Source of the DNA: CALJTV01 sp034433775
Lineage (GTDB): Bacteria > Chloroflexota > Dehalococcoidia > GIF9 > UBA5629
Direction: 5' to 3'
NCBI GenBank assembly: GCA_034433775.1
Contig: DAOUAI010000037.1
Span: forward strand, 1-44,467
Length of the DNA stretch: 44,467 nucleotides
Below are positions 1-8,085 of this stretch, piece by piece. The translations under genes were made by a program, and so were the position numbers. Under the pieces are notes generated by a model, which had not been told where the DNA came from, made no database searches, and saw only the letters and a list, made by a program, of their open reading frames with translations. Each line of letters opens with the position of its first letter. Positions within the stretch are counted from its first letter, which is position 1.

Positions 1-1260
1 CCCGCCGGAAGGACCGCCAATCTGCACCGCTTTAAAACTCTTGCCACCTCTTATACCCCCACCGATATCGAAGATAAGCTGGTGTAATGTTGTCCCCATA
101 GCCACTTCCGCTAACCCTGTATTAACTAGTTTGCCAGCCAGTGCGAATACAGCAGTCCCCTTACTTTTATCCGAACCGATACCTGAAAACCACTCTGCGC
201 CTTTGCTAATGATAGAGGGCACATACGCAAAGGTTTTCACGTTGTTGATCAATGTGGGCTTACCCCAAACCCCAGATTCTACAGGGTAAGGTGGTCTGGC
301 ATGTGGAGTACTCCTTTTACCCTCAATAGCATGCATTAAAGCAGTCTCTTCACCAGAAACAAAGGCACCAGCACCTTCAACTATCCCTATTTTGAAATCA
401 AAACCACTTCCCAGAATATCATTACCCAGCAGCCCAAGTGTTTCCGCCTCACGAAGAGCGATTTTTAATCTCTCAACAGCCAGAGGATATTCTGCACGGA
501 TATATATAAACCCGTCTCTGGCTCCAACGGCATGGGCAGCGATTATCATTCCTTCTATTACTTGGTGCGGGTCACTTTCCAGTAGCACTCTGTCCATAAA
601 TGCCCCTGGGTCACCCTCGTCTGCGTTGCAAATAACGTACTTGGGCCACTCCGGAGCTTGTCGGCAAAGCTCCCATTTCCTCCCTGTAGGAAAACCAGCT
701 CCACCCCTCCCTCTCAGCCCTGAAGTCTTAATTTGTTCTATAACCTCCTCAGGCTTCATTTCTAAAGCTTTCTTCAGCCCAGCATAACCACCGTTAGCAA
801 TGTAATGACTAATATTGCCAGGATCGATGTATCCGCAATTCCGCAACAACAGCCGAAACTCGTGCTCGAAACGTTGTAGTTCTGGAATATAGATCGCACC
901 CCGCTCATCCCTATCAACTGTCCCTAAAGCCAGGTCGAGGCAGGGATCGTCATTTGCAATGTAACCCTCAACAAGCACCGGGACCTTTTGCGGCGTGACA
1001 TTGTTATAGCACACGGCAAAGGAACCCGGCTTGATAATAGTGACCAGTGGTTCGAAAGAGCAAAGACCAATGCAGCCTACTTGTGATACGGTAGCCTGAA
1101 GGTCTCGTTTCGCTAACTCTTTTTTAAAGGTTTCAATAACGGCTAGTGCCCCAGCAGCACGTCCGCAGGTCGCTGCACCTACAAGTACACGTGGCACCCC
1201 ACCAGAAGAAAACAGCTCCCAGTCTGTCTTTGCACGCTCGAGAATTTCATCGAACACCAT
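1..1260 (-). CDS. NuoF/HndC-type NAD(P)H-binding flavoprotein subunit, partial (3' end outside window)
   Basis: The frame is open from the ATG at 1260 to the left edge (420 codons), so the C-terminus is missing. Residues 1-110 form a thioredoxin-like [2Fe-2S] domain (Cys32, Cys63, Cys67 in VGCIGLCSFEP). This fusion is typical of the beta subunits of NAD(P)-linked hydrogenases and formate dehydrogenases rather than of plain complex I NuoF. The FMN/NADH fold follows, with GRGGAGFPTGRKWE near residue 180 and NADEGDPGAF near residue 210. The family's C-terminal Fe-S region would lie beyond the edge. The expected role is passing electrons between NAD(P)H and a partner hydrogenase or formate dehydrogenase in the cytoplasm. 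It follows a NuoE-like gene by about 47 bp, in the same direction as the acetyl-CoA synthase genes. The family is certain; the partner enzyme is not visible. Confidence 0.9.
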   Translation of the reverse strand, partial: MVFDEILERAKTDWELFSSGGVPRVLVGAATCGRAAGALAVIETFKKELAKRDLQATVSQVGCIGLCSFEPLVTIIKPGSFAVCYNNVTPQKVPVLVEGYIANDDPCLDLALGTVDRDERGAIYIPELQRFEHEFRLLLRNCGYIDPGNISHYIANGGYAGLKKALEMKPEEVIEQIKTSGLRGRGGAGFPTGRKWELCRQAPEWPKYVICNADEGDPGAFMDRVLLESDPHQVIEGMIIAAHAVGARDGFIYIRAEYPLAVERLKIALREAETLGLLGNDILGSGFDFKIGIVEGAGAFVSGEETALMHAIEGKRSTPHARPPYPVESGVWGKPTLINNVKTFAYVPSIISKGAEWFSGIGSDKSKGTAVFALAGKLVNTGLAEVAMGTTLHQLIFDIGGGIRGGKSFKAVQIGGPSGG

Positions 1261-1307
1261 TGAAAAATTCTTGATCTAAACTTTCATATCATGTCCGAAG
1301 ACAACGC

Positions 1308-1793
1308 TTATCGAACCTCATGCTCTCTATTAGCTGACTTAATATTCACCAACACCTCCTCCACCTTGGGAGGGCTCATATTTGGATAGACAAAATCATC
1401 AATAACTACGACAGGAGCGAGTGCGCAACACCCAACACAAGCGACCCTTTCCAGGCTGAATGTTCTATCGGTGGTGATACCACCAACCCTGATCTCCAGC
1501 TCCCTCGACATAGCATCGAGAACAAGTCCCCCACCCGCGAGATGACAAGCAGTTCCCATACACACCTTCACCTGATGTTTACCTAGCGGGTTAAAGCGAA
1601 ACTGGTTATAAAAAGTAGCTACACCAAAGACGGTGCTTCCAGGGATTCCCAAAAAATCAGCAAGAGCTAACATCGCCTCTTCGGGCAAATAACCCAGCTT
1701 TTGCTGGACCTCTTGAAGGAGTGAGATGAGAAACCGTCTGTCTTTCTTTTCCGGTTTCAGGATATCGCGTAATTCTGTTTTCAGTTCTTCCAC
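1308..1793 (-). CDS. NuoE/HndA-type thioredoxin-like [2Fe-2S] subunit
   Basis: This 161-residue protein has the usual length and motifs of the 24-kDa NuoE/HndA family: CMGTACHLAGG near residue 88 and CVGCCALAPVVVID near residue 128, which supply the four cysteines of one [2Fe-2S] cluster. The N-terminal part (LLQEVQQKLGYLPEEAM) is the helical bundle typical of the family. It passes electrons together with the NuoF-like flavoprotein just downstream. The start is GTG at 1793, inside the last codons of acsC (13-nt overlap), with no clear ribosome binding site of its own, so translation is probably coupled to acsC. The overlap ties this NAD(P)H module to the acetyl-CoA synthase operon. A later start is possible but would shorten the N-terminal helices. 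Confidence 0.92.
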   Translation of the reverse strand: MEELKTELRDILKPEKKDRRFLISLLQEVQQKLGYLPEEAMLALADFLGIPGSTVFGVATFYNQFRFNPLGKHQVKVCMGTACHLAGGGLVLDAMSRELEIRVGGITTDRTFSLERVACVGCCALAPVVVIDDFVYPNMSPPKVEEVLVNIKSANREHEVR

Positions 1794-3148
1794 TTTTGCA
1801 CTAGGCCGGGCAAATAAGCTGGTATCTCACTAGCCTCCCTTGGACCAACGATTATCTCCCAACCGGGAAGGGCCTCTTCCAGCTCGCCTTTGATCCGTGC
1901 TACCTTGCCAGGGATAATGAGCTTCCTATGCTTGACTCTCTCTTCAATCCCGCTCTTTTTGACAAACGGACCAATAGAATCTCCAGAAAACTTTCCCGCA
2001 GCCCAGCCAGTGAGCACACCAAGCCCTTCAGTGTCCTTGACCAGCAACCAAGAAGGAACCTTGCTGCCTTCTACCTCAGAGGCAACAATGAAGTAGGTTA
2101 ATGCCCAGTTGCTGGTAATCAGCACAGGGGACTCGGGACTGGGTTCACCTATTTCGTAAATTTTCTGTTCTACCGACATTGGTATCCGTGGGTCGGTATA
2201 TATGTTAAGCCTCTGTACCAGTAGCGGGAGCAGAGAATATTGGTTAATGTCAGAGAGAATAATGATACCCGGGTATTTGATAACAAACATAGCTGCTAGC
2301 AGGACCTGCTTGATCTCATCATCGCTCATGAAACAAGGAAGACCGATTGTGGGGTAGCCCAAGGGTCTGAAGTTTTGTTTTAAAGCTGCCCTTCTTATCA
2401 AGGTCTGATCCCGAATAGCATCTCTAAATTTTCTCGAACCGGGATCAAGAACAATCTCATCAAGTCCTGCTGCCTTAAGCTTGGTAGTCAAAGGTATCAA
2501 GTCTTCAATAGTGCTGCCTCTAACCACTAACGGCGTCGGTACATCCTTCACACCGGCAATAATCTTTTCTATGTTTTCCTTTGTGACCGGGTAAAGCAGC
2601 GGTCTTTTATCTCCACAAAGCTTGTAACTGGACAACAGCACATCCACGTCTTCTGAAATTAGTACCAGAGGTAAATCGACACTGGCACTGACCTTGTTCA
2701 CTAAGGCCTCAAATTTACCCTTATCACCAGACTCGAATTGCAAGGCTAAGATGTCTGCCCTTAAAACGCGCCCCACCCAAGGGAACTGCATTTCCTTTAT
2801 CTTCTTTAATTTCTCGTCGACCTTGGCTTCAGGCTCTTTGTCCGAGATAAGCAAGCCGATGCCAGGCGGATGAACAAATGTTTTCTCGTGGCGGTAAATC
2901 ACCTCTTCATTCCCAATCTGAAGAGCATTAGCCCCCTTACCTATAGTTACCAGTTTTATAGGGGGTGCCAGAGCCTCTTCCAGCTCTGCTCGAATGTCTT
3001 CAGGAAGATAAGGACACTTGTCCAGTGTAGTCCCCGCTGCCGCCAGCTTCATAGCAAAAGCAAAACAGGTCGGGAAACCGCACTCCTTACAATTTTTCTT
3101 TCCACCGTCGGGCAATTTTTTAACGATATCTGTCCCCTTGAGCGGCAT
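1781..3148 (-). CDS. acsC: Corrinoid iron-sulfur protein large (gamma) subunit AcsC/CdhE
   Basis: The large subunit of the corrinoid iron-sulfur protein carries the methyl group from methyltetrahydrofolate to the A-cluster of acetyl-CoA synthase. The N-terminus (residues 1-60) has the [4Fe-4S] domain with CKECGFPTCFAFAMKLA and a further Cys at about 45 (DKCPYLPED), matching the four-cysteine motif that keeps cobalt reducible. A TIM-barrel domain follows, then a C-terminal B12-binding domain rich in Gly (GVLTGWAAGKFSGD). Its 455 residues are the normal length. The start is supported by a GAGGAGG ribosome binding site upstream of 3148. It lies downstream of the acsB-like gene (40-bp gap) and its 3' end overlaps the NuoE-like gene. 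Confidence 0.96.
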   Translation of the reverse strand: MPLKGTDIVKKLPDGGKKNCKECGFPTCFAFAMKLAAAGTTLDKCPYLPEDIRAELEEALAPPIKLVTIGKGANALQIGNEEVIYRHEKTFVHPPGIGLLISDKEPEAKVDEKLKKIKEMQFPWVGRVLRADILALQFESGDKGKFEALVNKVSASVDLPLVLISEDVDVLLSSYKLCGDKRPLLYPVTKENIEKIIAGVKDVPTPLVVRGSTIEDLIPLTTKLKAAGLDEIVLDPGSRKFRDAIRDQTLIRRAALKQNFRPLGYPTIGLPCFMSDDEIKQVLLAAMFVIKYPGIIILSDINQYSLLPLLVQRLNIYTDPRIPMSVEQKIYEIGEPSPESPVLITSNWALTYFIVASEVEGSKVPSWLLVKDTEGLGVLTGWAAGKFSGDSIGPFVKKSGIEERVKHRKLIIPGKVARIKGELEEALPGWEIIVGPREASEIPAYLPGLVQKWKN

Positions 3149-3188
3149 GATAAACCTCCTCAGTTAGGTTAATTATGTAAAATTCAGG

Positions 3189-4415
3189 CTATGATGGGAG
3201 CTCAACCTCCCCTTTAACCCAGGGATGTCCTATCCGATCGAGAAATTCTACCAACTCGTCGACACTTTTCACATCTTCCTCGGTTGCTATCTTGTCAAAC
3301 AAATCCTCAGGAATAGCATCCCTGTACTTTTCTTTTATTTCTTTAGGCATCCAAACACACCGCCTGATGCCACCATCAGCTTGAAGGAACTTGGGCGACC
3401 TCAAATATTCCAGCGCCATCCCCAGGAAGCCTTCCACTTGCCTGCCACCGCTGGTATCAGCTGCCATGGTGGAGAACGGTACCCCCACTACAGTGGGTCC
3501 AACAAAATCACGATGTACTAAGCCAAAAGCATCGACTTCGGGGATATAAAACCAGATAGCCTGGAAACAACCGCACGAGGTATGTGGGTGCTCAAAAGCA
3601 CTATGAAGATACACACGGTTGTACGTTCCCATAGATTTAACCGCAGCCAACTCGTTACAGCCGCTATATTCACCTCTTATTGGGTCAAGGCACTCGCCTT
3701 TCTTTACTTCCTGCACCGGTCCCTCGGGATCGAGCTTATAGGCAGCTCGCCCATCAAACCAGCTTATCGCCCCACAATTTGCTACTCTTTCCGGAGTAGC
3801 TATGCAAATATGCGTGGGGGCAAAGCTTTGACATAGGGCACAGCTATAGAACTCCTCCACATCTTCTTCTTTGAGCCCTCTTGCTCTCTCATCTCTAGCT
3901 TTATAGATTTCACGAGCTTTGGCTATAAGCTCCTCGACCTTCTTTTCGTCAGTCACAAAAGTGATTGAAATCTTCTCGATTACATCTAATTCAGAGGTAA
4001 AGAGGAACATCAAAATCTTGCCAACCTCTTCCAATGAATTGAGCCCTTTATTGTAGGAGTCTTTGCTTATCCTTACCCAGATATCATCCCTCTGGTTCAT
4101 ATGATACAAGCCCTCAATGTAGTTAGCGTAGAGGTGTATCCTTCTCTCCAAAACCGGTTCCATATCCTTTTCCAGCTTCTCCCCAGCAACATCGATCAGC
4201 AAACCCAAGGGATAGCTACCACCCTCGCTCATATCTTTCATATCGGGACCGATAACCTCTATTTTTTCATGCTCTACCTCGTCGAGTCCTTTTAGGGTCA
4301 CTAGCTCAAACTTATTTCTCACGTTCGGACCACCAAACTCAACATACAAATCTGCCTTTCTAATTACCTCGCCCTCGTATTGGGGACCAACGTCTACGGG
4401 AAATATTCCTGCCAT
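3189..4415 (-). CDS. cdhC: Acetyl-CoA synthase catalytic (beta) subunit, short archaeal-type (CdhC/AcsB)
   Basis: This is the catalytic subunit that joins CO, a methyl group and CoA into acetyl-CoA. The A-cluster ligands are visible: Cys192, Cys195, Cys204 and Cys214, then the CGC motif Cys281/Cys283. The spacings (3, 9, 10, 67, 2) equal those of the Moorella enzyme (Cys506, 509, 518, 528, 595, 597), so the protein corresponds to Moorella residues from about 315 onward. The bacterial N-terminal CODH-binding domain is absent, as in archaeal CdhC. The ribosome binding site AAGGAGG supports the start at 4415. It is 2 bp from cdhB upstream and 40 bp from acsC downstream. The short form fits the archaeal-type CdhA and CdhB in the same operon. 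Confidence 0.95.
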   Translation of the reverse strand: MAGIFPVDVGPQYEGEVIRKADLYVEFGGPNVRNKFELVTLKGLDEVEHEKIEVIGPDMKDMSEGGSYPLGLLIDVAGEKLEKDMEPVLERRIHLYANYIEGLYHMNQRDDIWVRISKDSYNKGLNSLEEVGKILMFLFTSELDVIEKISITFVTDEKKVEELIAKAREIYKARDERARGLKEEDVEEFYSCALCQSFAPTHICIATPERVANCGAISWFDGRAAYKLDPEGPVQEVKKGECLDPIRGEYSGCNELAAVKSMGTYNRVYLHSAFEHPHTSCGCFQAIWFYIPEVDAFGLVHRDFVGPTVVGVPFSTMAADTSGGRQVEGFLGMALEYLRSPKFLQADGGIRRCVWMPKEIKEKYRDAIPEDLFDKIATEEDVKSVDELVEFLDRIGHPWVKGEVELPS

Positions 4416-4417
4416 TG

Positions 4418-4972
4418 CTATGCCTCCTTCTGTTTGAGATTTTCTATCATTTTATCTAGAAACTCCTTCCATTGCTCATCCTTGCGAAAATTGGGGAGGG
4501 AGTAACTAGCATTCGGGTAGTAATACTTACACAAAGTCATCGTCTTGAGATGCGGAGCAAAGTGCTTAAGGGTCGACAACCCCTGCTCGCCAAGGTCGGT
4601 TCGGACGCCCAAGAATATAACTAAATCATGATTGCCCTCTTTTTTCACCCCTCTCCACTCCGGGTCTTTAAGGTGGTTAATTATTTCGATTAAATCGTAA
4701 TTGCTCGCTGGCTGTACTCCTAGCTCCAGCAGCTTTTTCTGAGTATGCGCTGTGGCACAAACAGGTATATCTGCTGCCTTGGCAATGTCTACTGCATATT
4801 CAGCCAGCAGCTTGCCGCCCAAATTCATGCTCAATATTCGAGGACCTAAAACCAAGAGAGGTCTTTGCGCACGCTTAATTAGATGGGCATATTCACTCGG
4901 GTCCTCAATGATCCTAGCCGCTTTGGTACCGGTTAGCACATTTACCCGGTGGTACGGTAAAGTCACAGTCAT
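4418..4972 (-). CDS. cdhB: CO dehydrogenase/acetyl-CoA synthase epsilon subunit CdhB
   Basis: The 184-residue protein matches the CdhB family, the small accessory subunit of the archaeal acetyl-CoA decarbonylase/synthase complex that binds CdhA. Visible features are the Rossmann-like strand RPLLVLGPRIL near residue 40, the segment IPVCATAHTQKKL, and the later strand DLVIFLGVRTDLGEQGLSTLKHF. Standard bacterial CODH/ACS has no such subunit, so its presence argues for an archaeal-type complex. The start at 4972 has an AAGGAGG ribosome binding site. It lies between the DUF166 gene (11-bp gap) and cdhC (2-bp gap). The exact function of CdhB is not settled in the family; a structural or electron-transfer role with the alpha subunit has been proposed. 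Confidence 0.9.
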   Translation of the reverse strand: MTVTLPYHRVNVLTGTKAARIIEDPSEYAHLIKRAQRPLLVLGPRILSMNLGGKLLAEYAVDIAKAADIPVCATAHTQKKLLELGVQPASNYDLIEIINHLKDPEWRGVKKEGNHDLVIFLGVRTDLGEQGLSTLKHFAPHLKTMTLCKYYYPNASYSLPNFRKDEQWKEFLDKMIENLKQKEA

Positions 4973-4983
4973 CGCAAGCCTCC

Positions 4984-5682
4984 TTACTCTGCTGTTTTGA
5001 CACTCTTCATCGCGCTTTCAACCGCCAGTTTGGTCATCAAGCCAGCACGATGCATCAAGGTATCTCCAAATTCCTGGTCCATGGTCATTGTCGCCAGGCA
5101 TGGGTACTGATGGTGTAAAAGTCCAGCTTTCTCCACTGCATCTCTCTCCCAAACACCAACCAGTCCTTCTGCCACATATGGTGTGCAACCGCACGGAGCC
5201 CCTCGAATAACCTTGACCCGCCTTATTTTGTCCCTGTCCATTTCAACATCAACCGTGGGGCTGCCAAAATACTTGGCAAACTCACGAATATAAGGACTTT
5301 GACTGTCCTTCTCTGTGAGTGTGCAGAACGGTACTGGATAGACCATATCTACACCTAAAGAAGCCAGTTTTTGTTTGATTTGCTTGGCCAGCCCCGGTGG
5401 TAACCAAACACGGTTGTCTGCCGGAGCGATAACCGCTTTGGCACCACTTCTAGCTACCATGTCCGGTATCATCTGGGCAACAGCAGGGTGTTCCCCCAAA
5501 GATAGCAACAAATCGGCCTCAGGCAATTCTCGGGGCAGAAATTGGTCTACATCATCCACTATGGCAGGTAGACCACCCGGAAAAGAATAGACATATAGCT
5601 TCCAACCTGCTGGACCGCACGTTCTAATGTTCTCGGCGATCCGTTGCCCATAATGTCCTTGCACTGCAACTAAAATGCGCAC
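4984..5682 (-). CDS. DUF166-family protein of unknown function inside the CODH/ACS operon
   Basis: A 232-residue soluble protein that I assign to the DUF166 family, known mainly from methanogens and other organisms with archaeal-type CODH/ACS; its function is unknown. The N-terminus (MRILVAVQGHYGQRIAENI) looks like a nucleotide- or cofactor-binding Rossmann strand and glycine turn. Possible metal- or cluster-binding residues are Cys120, the CGC pair Cys164/Cys166 in GAPCGCTPYVAEGL, and Cys195 in HHQYPCLATM. The start is GTG at 5682, with AGAGAGG seven bases upstream. It sits 24 bp after cdhA and 11 bp before cdhB, so it is almost surely co-translated with the complex. A role in maturation or metal handling of CODH/ACS is an inference from position only. 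Some databases label this family thymidylate synthase-like; nothing here supports that. Confidence 0.8.
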   Translation of the reverse strand: MRILVAVQGHYGQRIAENIRTCGPAGWKLYVYSFPGGLPAIVDDVDQFLPRELPEADLLLSLGEHPAVAQMIPDMVARSGAKAVIAPADNRVWLPPGLAKQIKQKLASLGVDMVYPVPFCTLTEKDSQSPYIREFAKYFGSPTVDVEMDRDKIRRVKVIRGAPCGCTPYVAEGLVGVWERDAVEKAGLLHHQYPCLATMTMDQEFGDTLMHRAGLMTKLAVESAMKSVKTAE

Positions 5683-5706
5683 AATAGCCTCTCTCTTGAT
5701 CTGCGA

Positions 5707-8013
5707 TTAATGCACCACGGCATCAATGGGCACCTCTGATGGATAGGTCCCTATCAAGGTAGGCAAACTGAGCACTGGCTTCTCTTTCCAGCCGACTTTC
5801 TCGAGATATGCCATCACCTCTTTCTTGAAGAAAATGGGGATGTCGGAAGCCCTTCTTATGTACAGGTGTAAATCGTCTGGCAGTGTGCCAAGGTACTGCT
5901 TATGCAGTCCGATGTAATGGGTAAGCTTGATTTGTCTTCCCTGTGGGGTATCGTTCTTTCTTATGCAGAGTTTGGCTAGGGTTACCATCGCTCTCTCTTT
6001 GGATTCAACCACGGTAATTAAATGTTCGGGCGATGGCTCCTGAGTATCGACTAACTTTTTCTCTCTGCCATCCATAACTGTCCAATCGTCCTCTTCCTTT
6101 CGGCTCAGATACAATCTCCGGTACTTAGACGAATGGGGTCCCACTACCACGGGTATGCCAAGACGGTTACACCCAGTAGCAATCGAGGCTGCCTTTTGGG
6201 AGTAAGCCCCCCAAGCAAGCCCACAGGCACCGACACGGTTCAAGATGTAGTCAGCTATTACCTCATAATTGCCTCTTAACGGCAGAGTGGCAAAAATATT
6301 GGCGATCTTAATTGCTGCCCCGGTAATATGTGCATTAGCCACACAGGAACCGACGTTCACTATGCCGCCAGCATCGAAGTCGGGCGGGTATTTCTCGTAA
6401 AGCGTCTTGCCCTCTTTGTCCTTCTTCATGCCCGCAACCATGGCTGAACAACCGCTGAGTACCACTATATACTTTCTCTTGGCAAACTCCTCAGCTATTT
6501 CAGCTATCTCCTCTATTTCCTCAGGAAAGTTGGAACAACCCACGATAGCGATAACGCCAGGGATGGTACCGAGCACGATAGGAGCACCCACTTTCCTGAT
6601 TTCAGTATCCATAATAGGTCCTCGCCCTGCCCTTATCTTCCATTCTTCCCAGCTTGCTGCTGCTTGCATCATCCTGAAGATAGGAACATGACGCGGACAT
6701 TCCTGCTCGCATTTACCGCAGCCAATACACTTTTCAAAAACTTCAACTAACGGCTGGATATTGCCATTCTTCGCTGCCTCAATGGCATCGCCAACTGGCA
6801 GCAGATTAGGGCACACCTGGCTGCACATATTACACAGTCTGTGGTCCTTAGCCAGTTCTGGCACCTCCTCTGGCTTCGTCAAAACCTTATTCCTTTTCGG
6901 TGCCAGCTCTAAGGCAACCCTAACTGCGGCTTCGGCCGCCTTTTCCGGATCCAAGATGAGAACCTGCTTACCGTGGTTAAGCATCTCGTTTACTATCTCA
7001 TCAGCTTCTCTCTTAGTCATATCTTCGAGTCCGTAGCACACCTTCTCTGAGGTGGCAATTAAAGCTGACCCGACCTTAGCTGCTTCTATAGGCATATCTG
7101 TTCTGATGCATTGCTCATCGGTAACGATTACATCAGCAATCCCGCAGCGCACAAAAAATAGCTGACGGGAAAGGGGACCTACCACTTTAGCTCGCTCACT
7201 ATATCTTGATACTTCTAGGGCAGTACAACAAATGCCTGCTACCTCCACCTTGTCCTGCAGTCCGTGTTCATTTAAGTAGTCCACAATAGGAACAGCCGTC
7301 ACCGGATTATGACCTACCAACAGAATGACAGGTTTTGTCCTATCCACAGCTCCCCAACCAAGACCAACTAATGGAGTATCAGCTTTGGAAGTGGGGTAAC
7401 CAAAACCGACTATCTGGGCGATGTCGGCTACTTCCATTACCACATGGTCAAGCATCGAAATGTGTAAAGCTTTAGATTCATAATCAAGTGCCGAGCCCTC
7501 CTGCCCTGTGTGAAGTGAGGAGATACACTGGATAAGCTGGCTCTCGGCATACTCCAATACTTTTTCCAAGTCACCCAGGGTCTCTGGCTTCAAGCCTAAC
7601 ACTGTCCTGATATTCGGTGCTTCCACAAGTATTTGGTCGCCAAGATTAATCCTGTGGTCAGGACCTAACCTTTCTATGAGATAATGCAGCACATGGGCAG
7701 CATGTCCACCATGCGCTGACATGCCCATACAGCAAGCTAACAGCACGATCCTGGCCTGCTGTGCAGAAATATCTATGCCACACGCCCCCCTCTTGTCACC
7801 GGTCAAATCACACTTGCCATAAGTACAAAAGCAGCAAAGATCACAGAACGGCGCATAGAACGGCTTGTAAGTCTTGAGCAATCTCAAGTCCCAGTTACGT
7901 AGGTCTGGGAGTTCGGGCATAGGCGTATGCCCGACCGGTTCCCATTTATCCTCAGCTCTTATAATTCTATGAACCTCGTCTTTCCGAGCCCTCTTCTTTT
8001 CAGCTACTTTCAT
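5707..8013 (-). CDS. cdhA: CO dehydrogenase catalytic (alpha) subunit, archaeal-type CdhA
   Basis: The nickel-iron CO dehydrogenase subunit that interconverts CO2 and CO for acetyl-CoA synthesis. At 768 residues it has the length of archaeal CdhA (bacterial AcsA/CooS is about 630-670). The N-terminal cysteine group (Cys57, 60, 61, 63, 68, 78) would hold the B and D clusters. An inserted two-cluster ferredoxin domain lies at 394-440 (CNMCSQVCP and CIGCGKCEQECP), a hallmark of the archaeal alpha subunit. Candidate C-cluster cysteines follow (VGCSN 493, GCSAM 522, GSCVAN 557, GACGLA 597). The start at 8013 has GGAG about 11 bases upstream and a likely promoter at 8055-8083. It heads the group cdhA-DUF166-cdhB-cdhC-acsC. 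Confidence 0.96.
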   Translation of the reverse strand: MKVAEKKRARKDEVHRIIRAEDKWEPVGHTPMPELPDLRNWDLRLLKTYKPFYAPFCDLCCFCTYGKCDLTGDKRGACGIDISAQQARIVLLACCMGMSAHGGHAAHVLHYLIERLGPDHRINLGDQILVEAPNIRTVLGLKPETLGDLEKVLEYAESQLIQCISSLHTGQEGSALDYESKALHISMLDHVVMEVADIAQIVGFGYPTSKADTPLVGLGWGAVDRTKPVILLVGHNPVTAVPIVDYLNEHGLQDKVEVAGICCTALEVSRYSERAKVVGPLSRQLFFVRCGIADVIVTDEQCIRTDMPIEAAKVGSALIATSEKVCYGLEDMTKREADEIVNEMLNHGKQVLILDPEKAAEAAVRVALELAPKRNKVLTKPEEVPELAKDHRLCNMCSQVCPNLLPVGDAIEAAKNGNIQPLVEVFEKCIGCGKCEQECPRHVPIFRMMQAAASWEEWKIRAGRGPIMDTEIRKVGAPIVLGTIPGVIAIVGCSNFPEEIEEIAEIAEEFAKRKYIVVLSGCSAMVAGMKKDKEGKTLYEKYPPDFDAGGIVNVGSCVANAHITGAAIKIANIFATLPLRGNYEVIADYILNRVGACGLAWGAYSQKAASIATGCNRLGIPVVVGPHSSKYRRLYLSRKEEDDWTVMDGREKKLVDTQEPSPEHLITVVESKERAMVTLAKLCIRKNDTPQGRQIKLTHYIGLHKQYLGTLPDDLHLYIRRASDIPIFFKKEVMAYLEKVGWKEKPVLSLPTLIGTYPSEVPIDAVVH

Positions 8014-8054
8014 ATCCCGGGTCTCCTTTCGGAAGATAATTTCTCTTACATTAA

Positions 8055-8083
8055 ATTTTACTATAATTAGGAATGATTATCAA
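8055..8083 (-). promoter_or_regulatory. Candidate sigma70-type promoter for the cdhA operon
   Basis: On the minus strand TTGATA (8083-8078) is followed after 17 bp by TAAAAT (8060-8055), in a very AT-rich 72-bp gap between acsD and cdhA. It would give a leader of about 35 nt before the cdhA start codon. The short distance from acsD leaves read-through possible as well. Confidence 0.45.
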
Positions 8084-8085
8084 TT

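Noticed and set aside
41..787. Plus-strand open frames of 82 and 131 residues
   Set aside because: They lie antisense to the NuoF-like gene, which has clear family motifs across the whole stretch; their translations are low-complexity and unlike known proteins.
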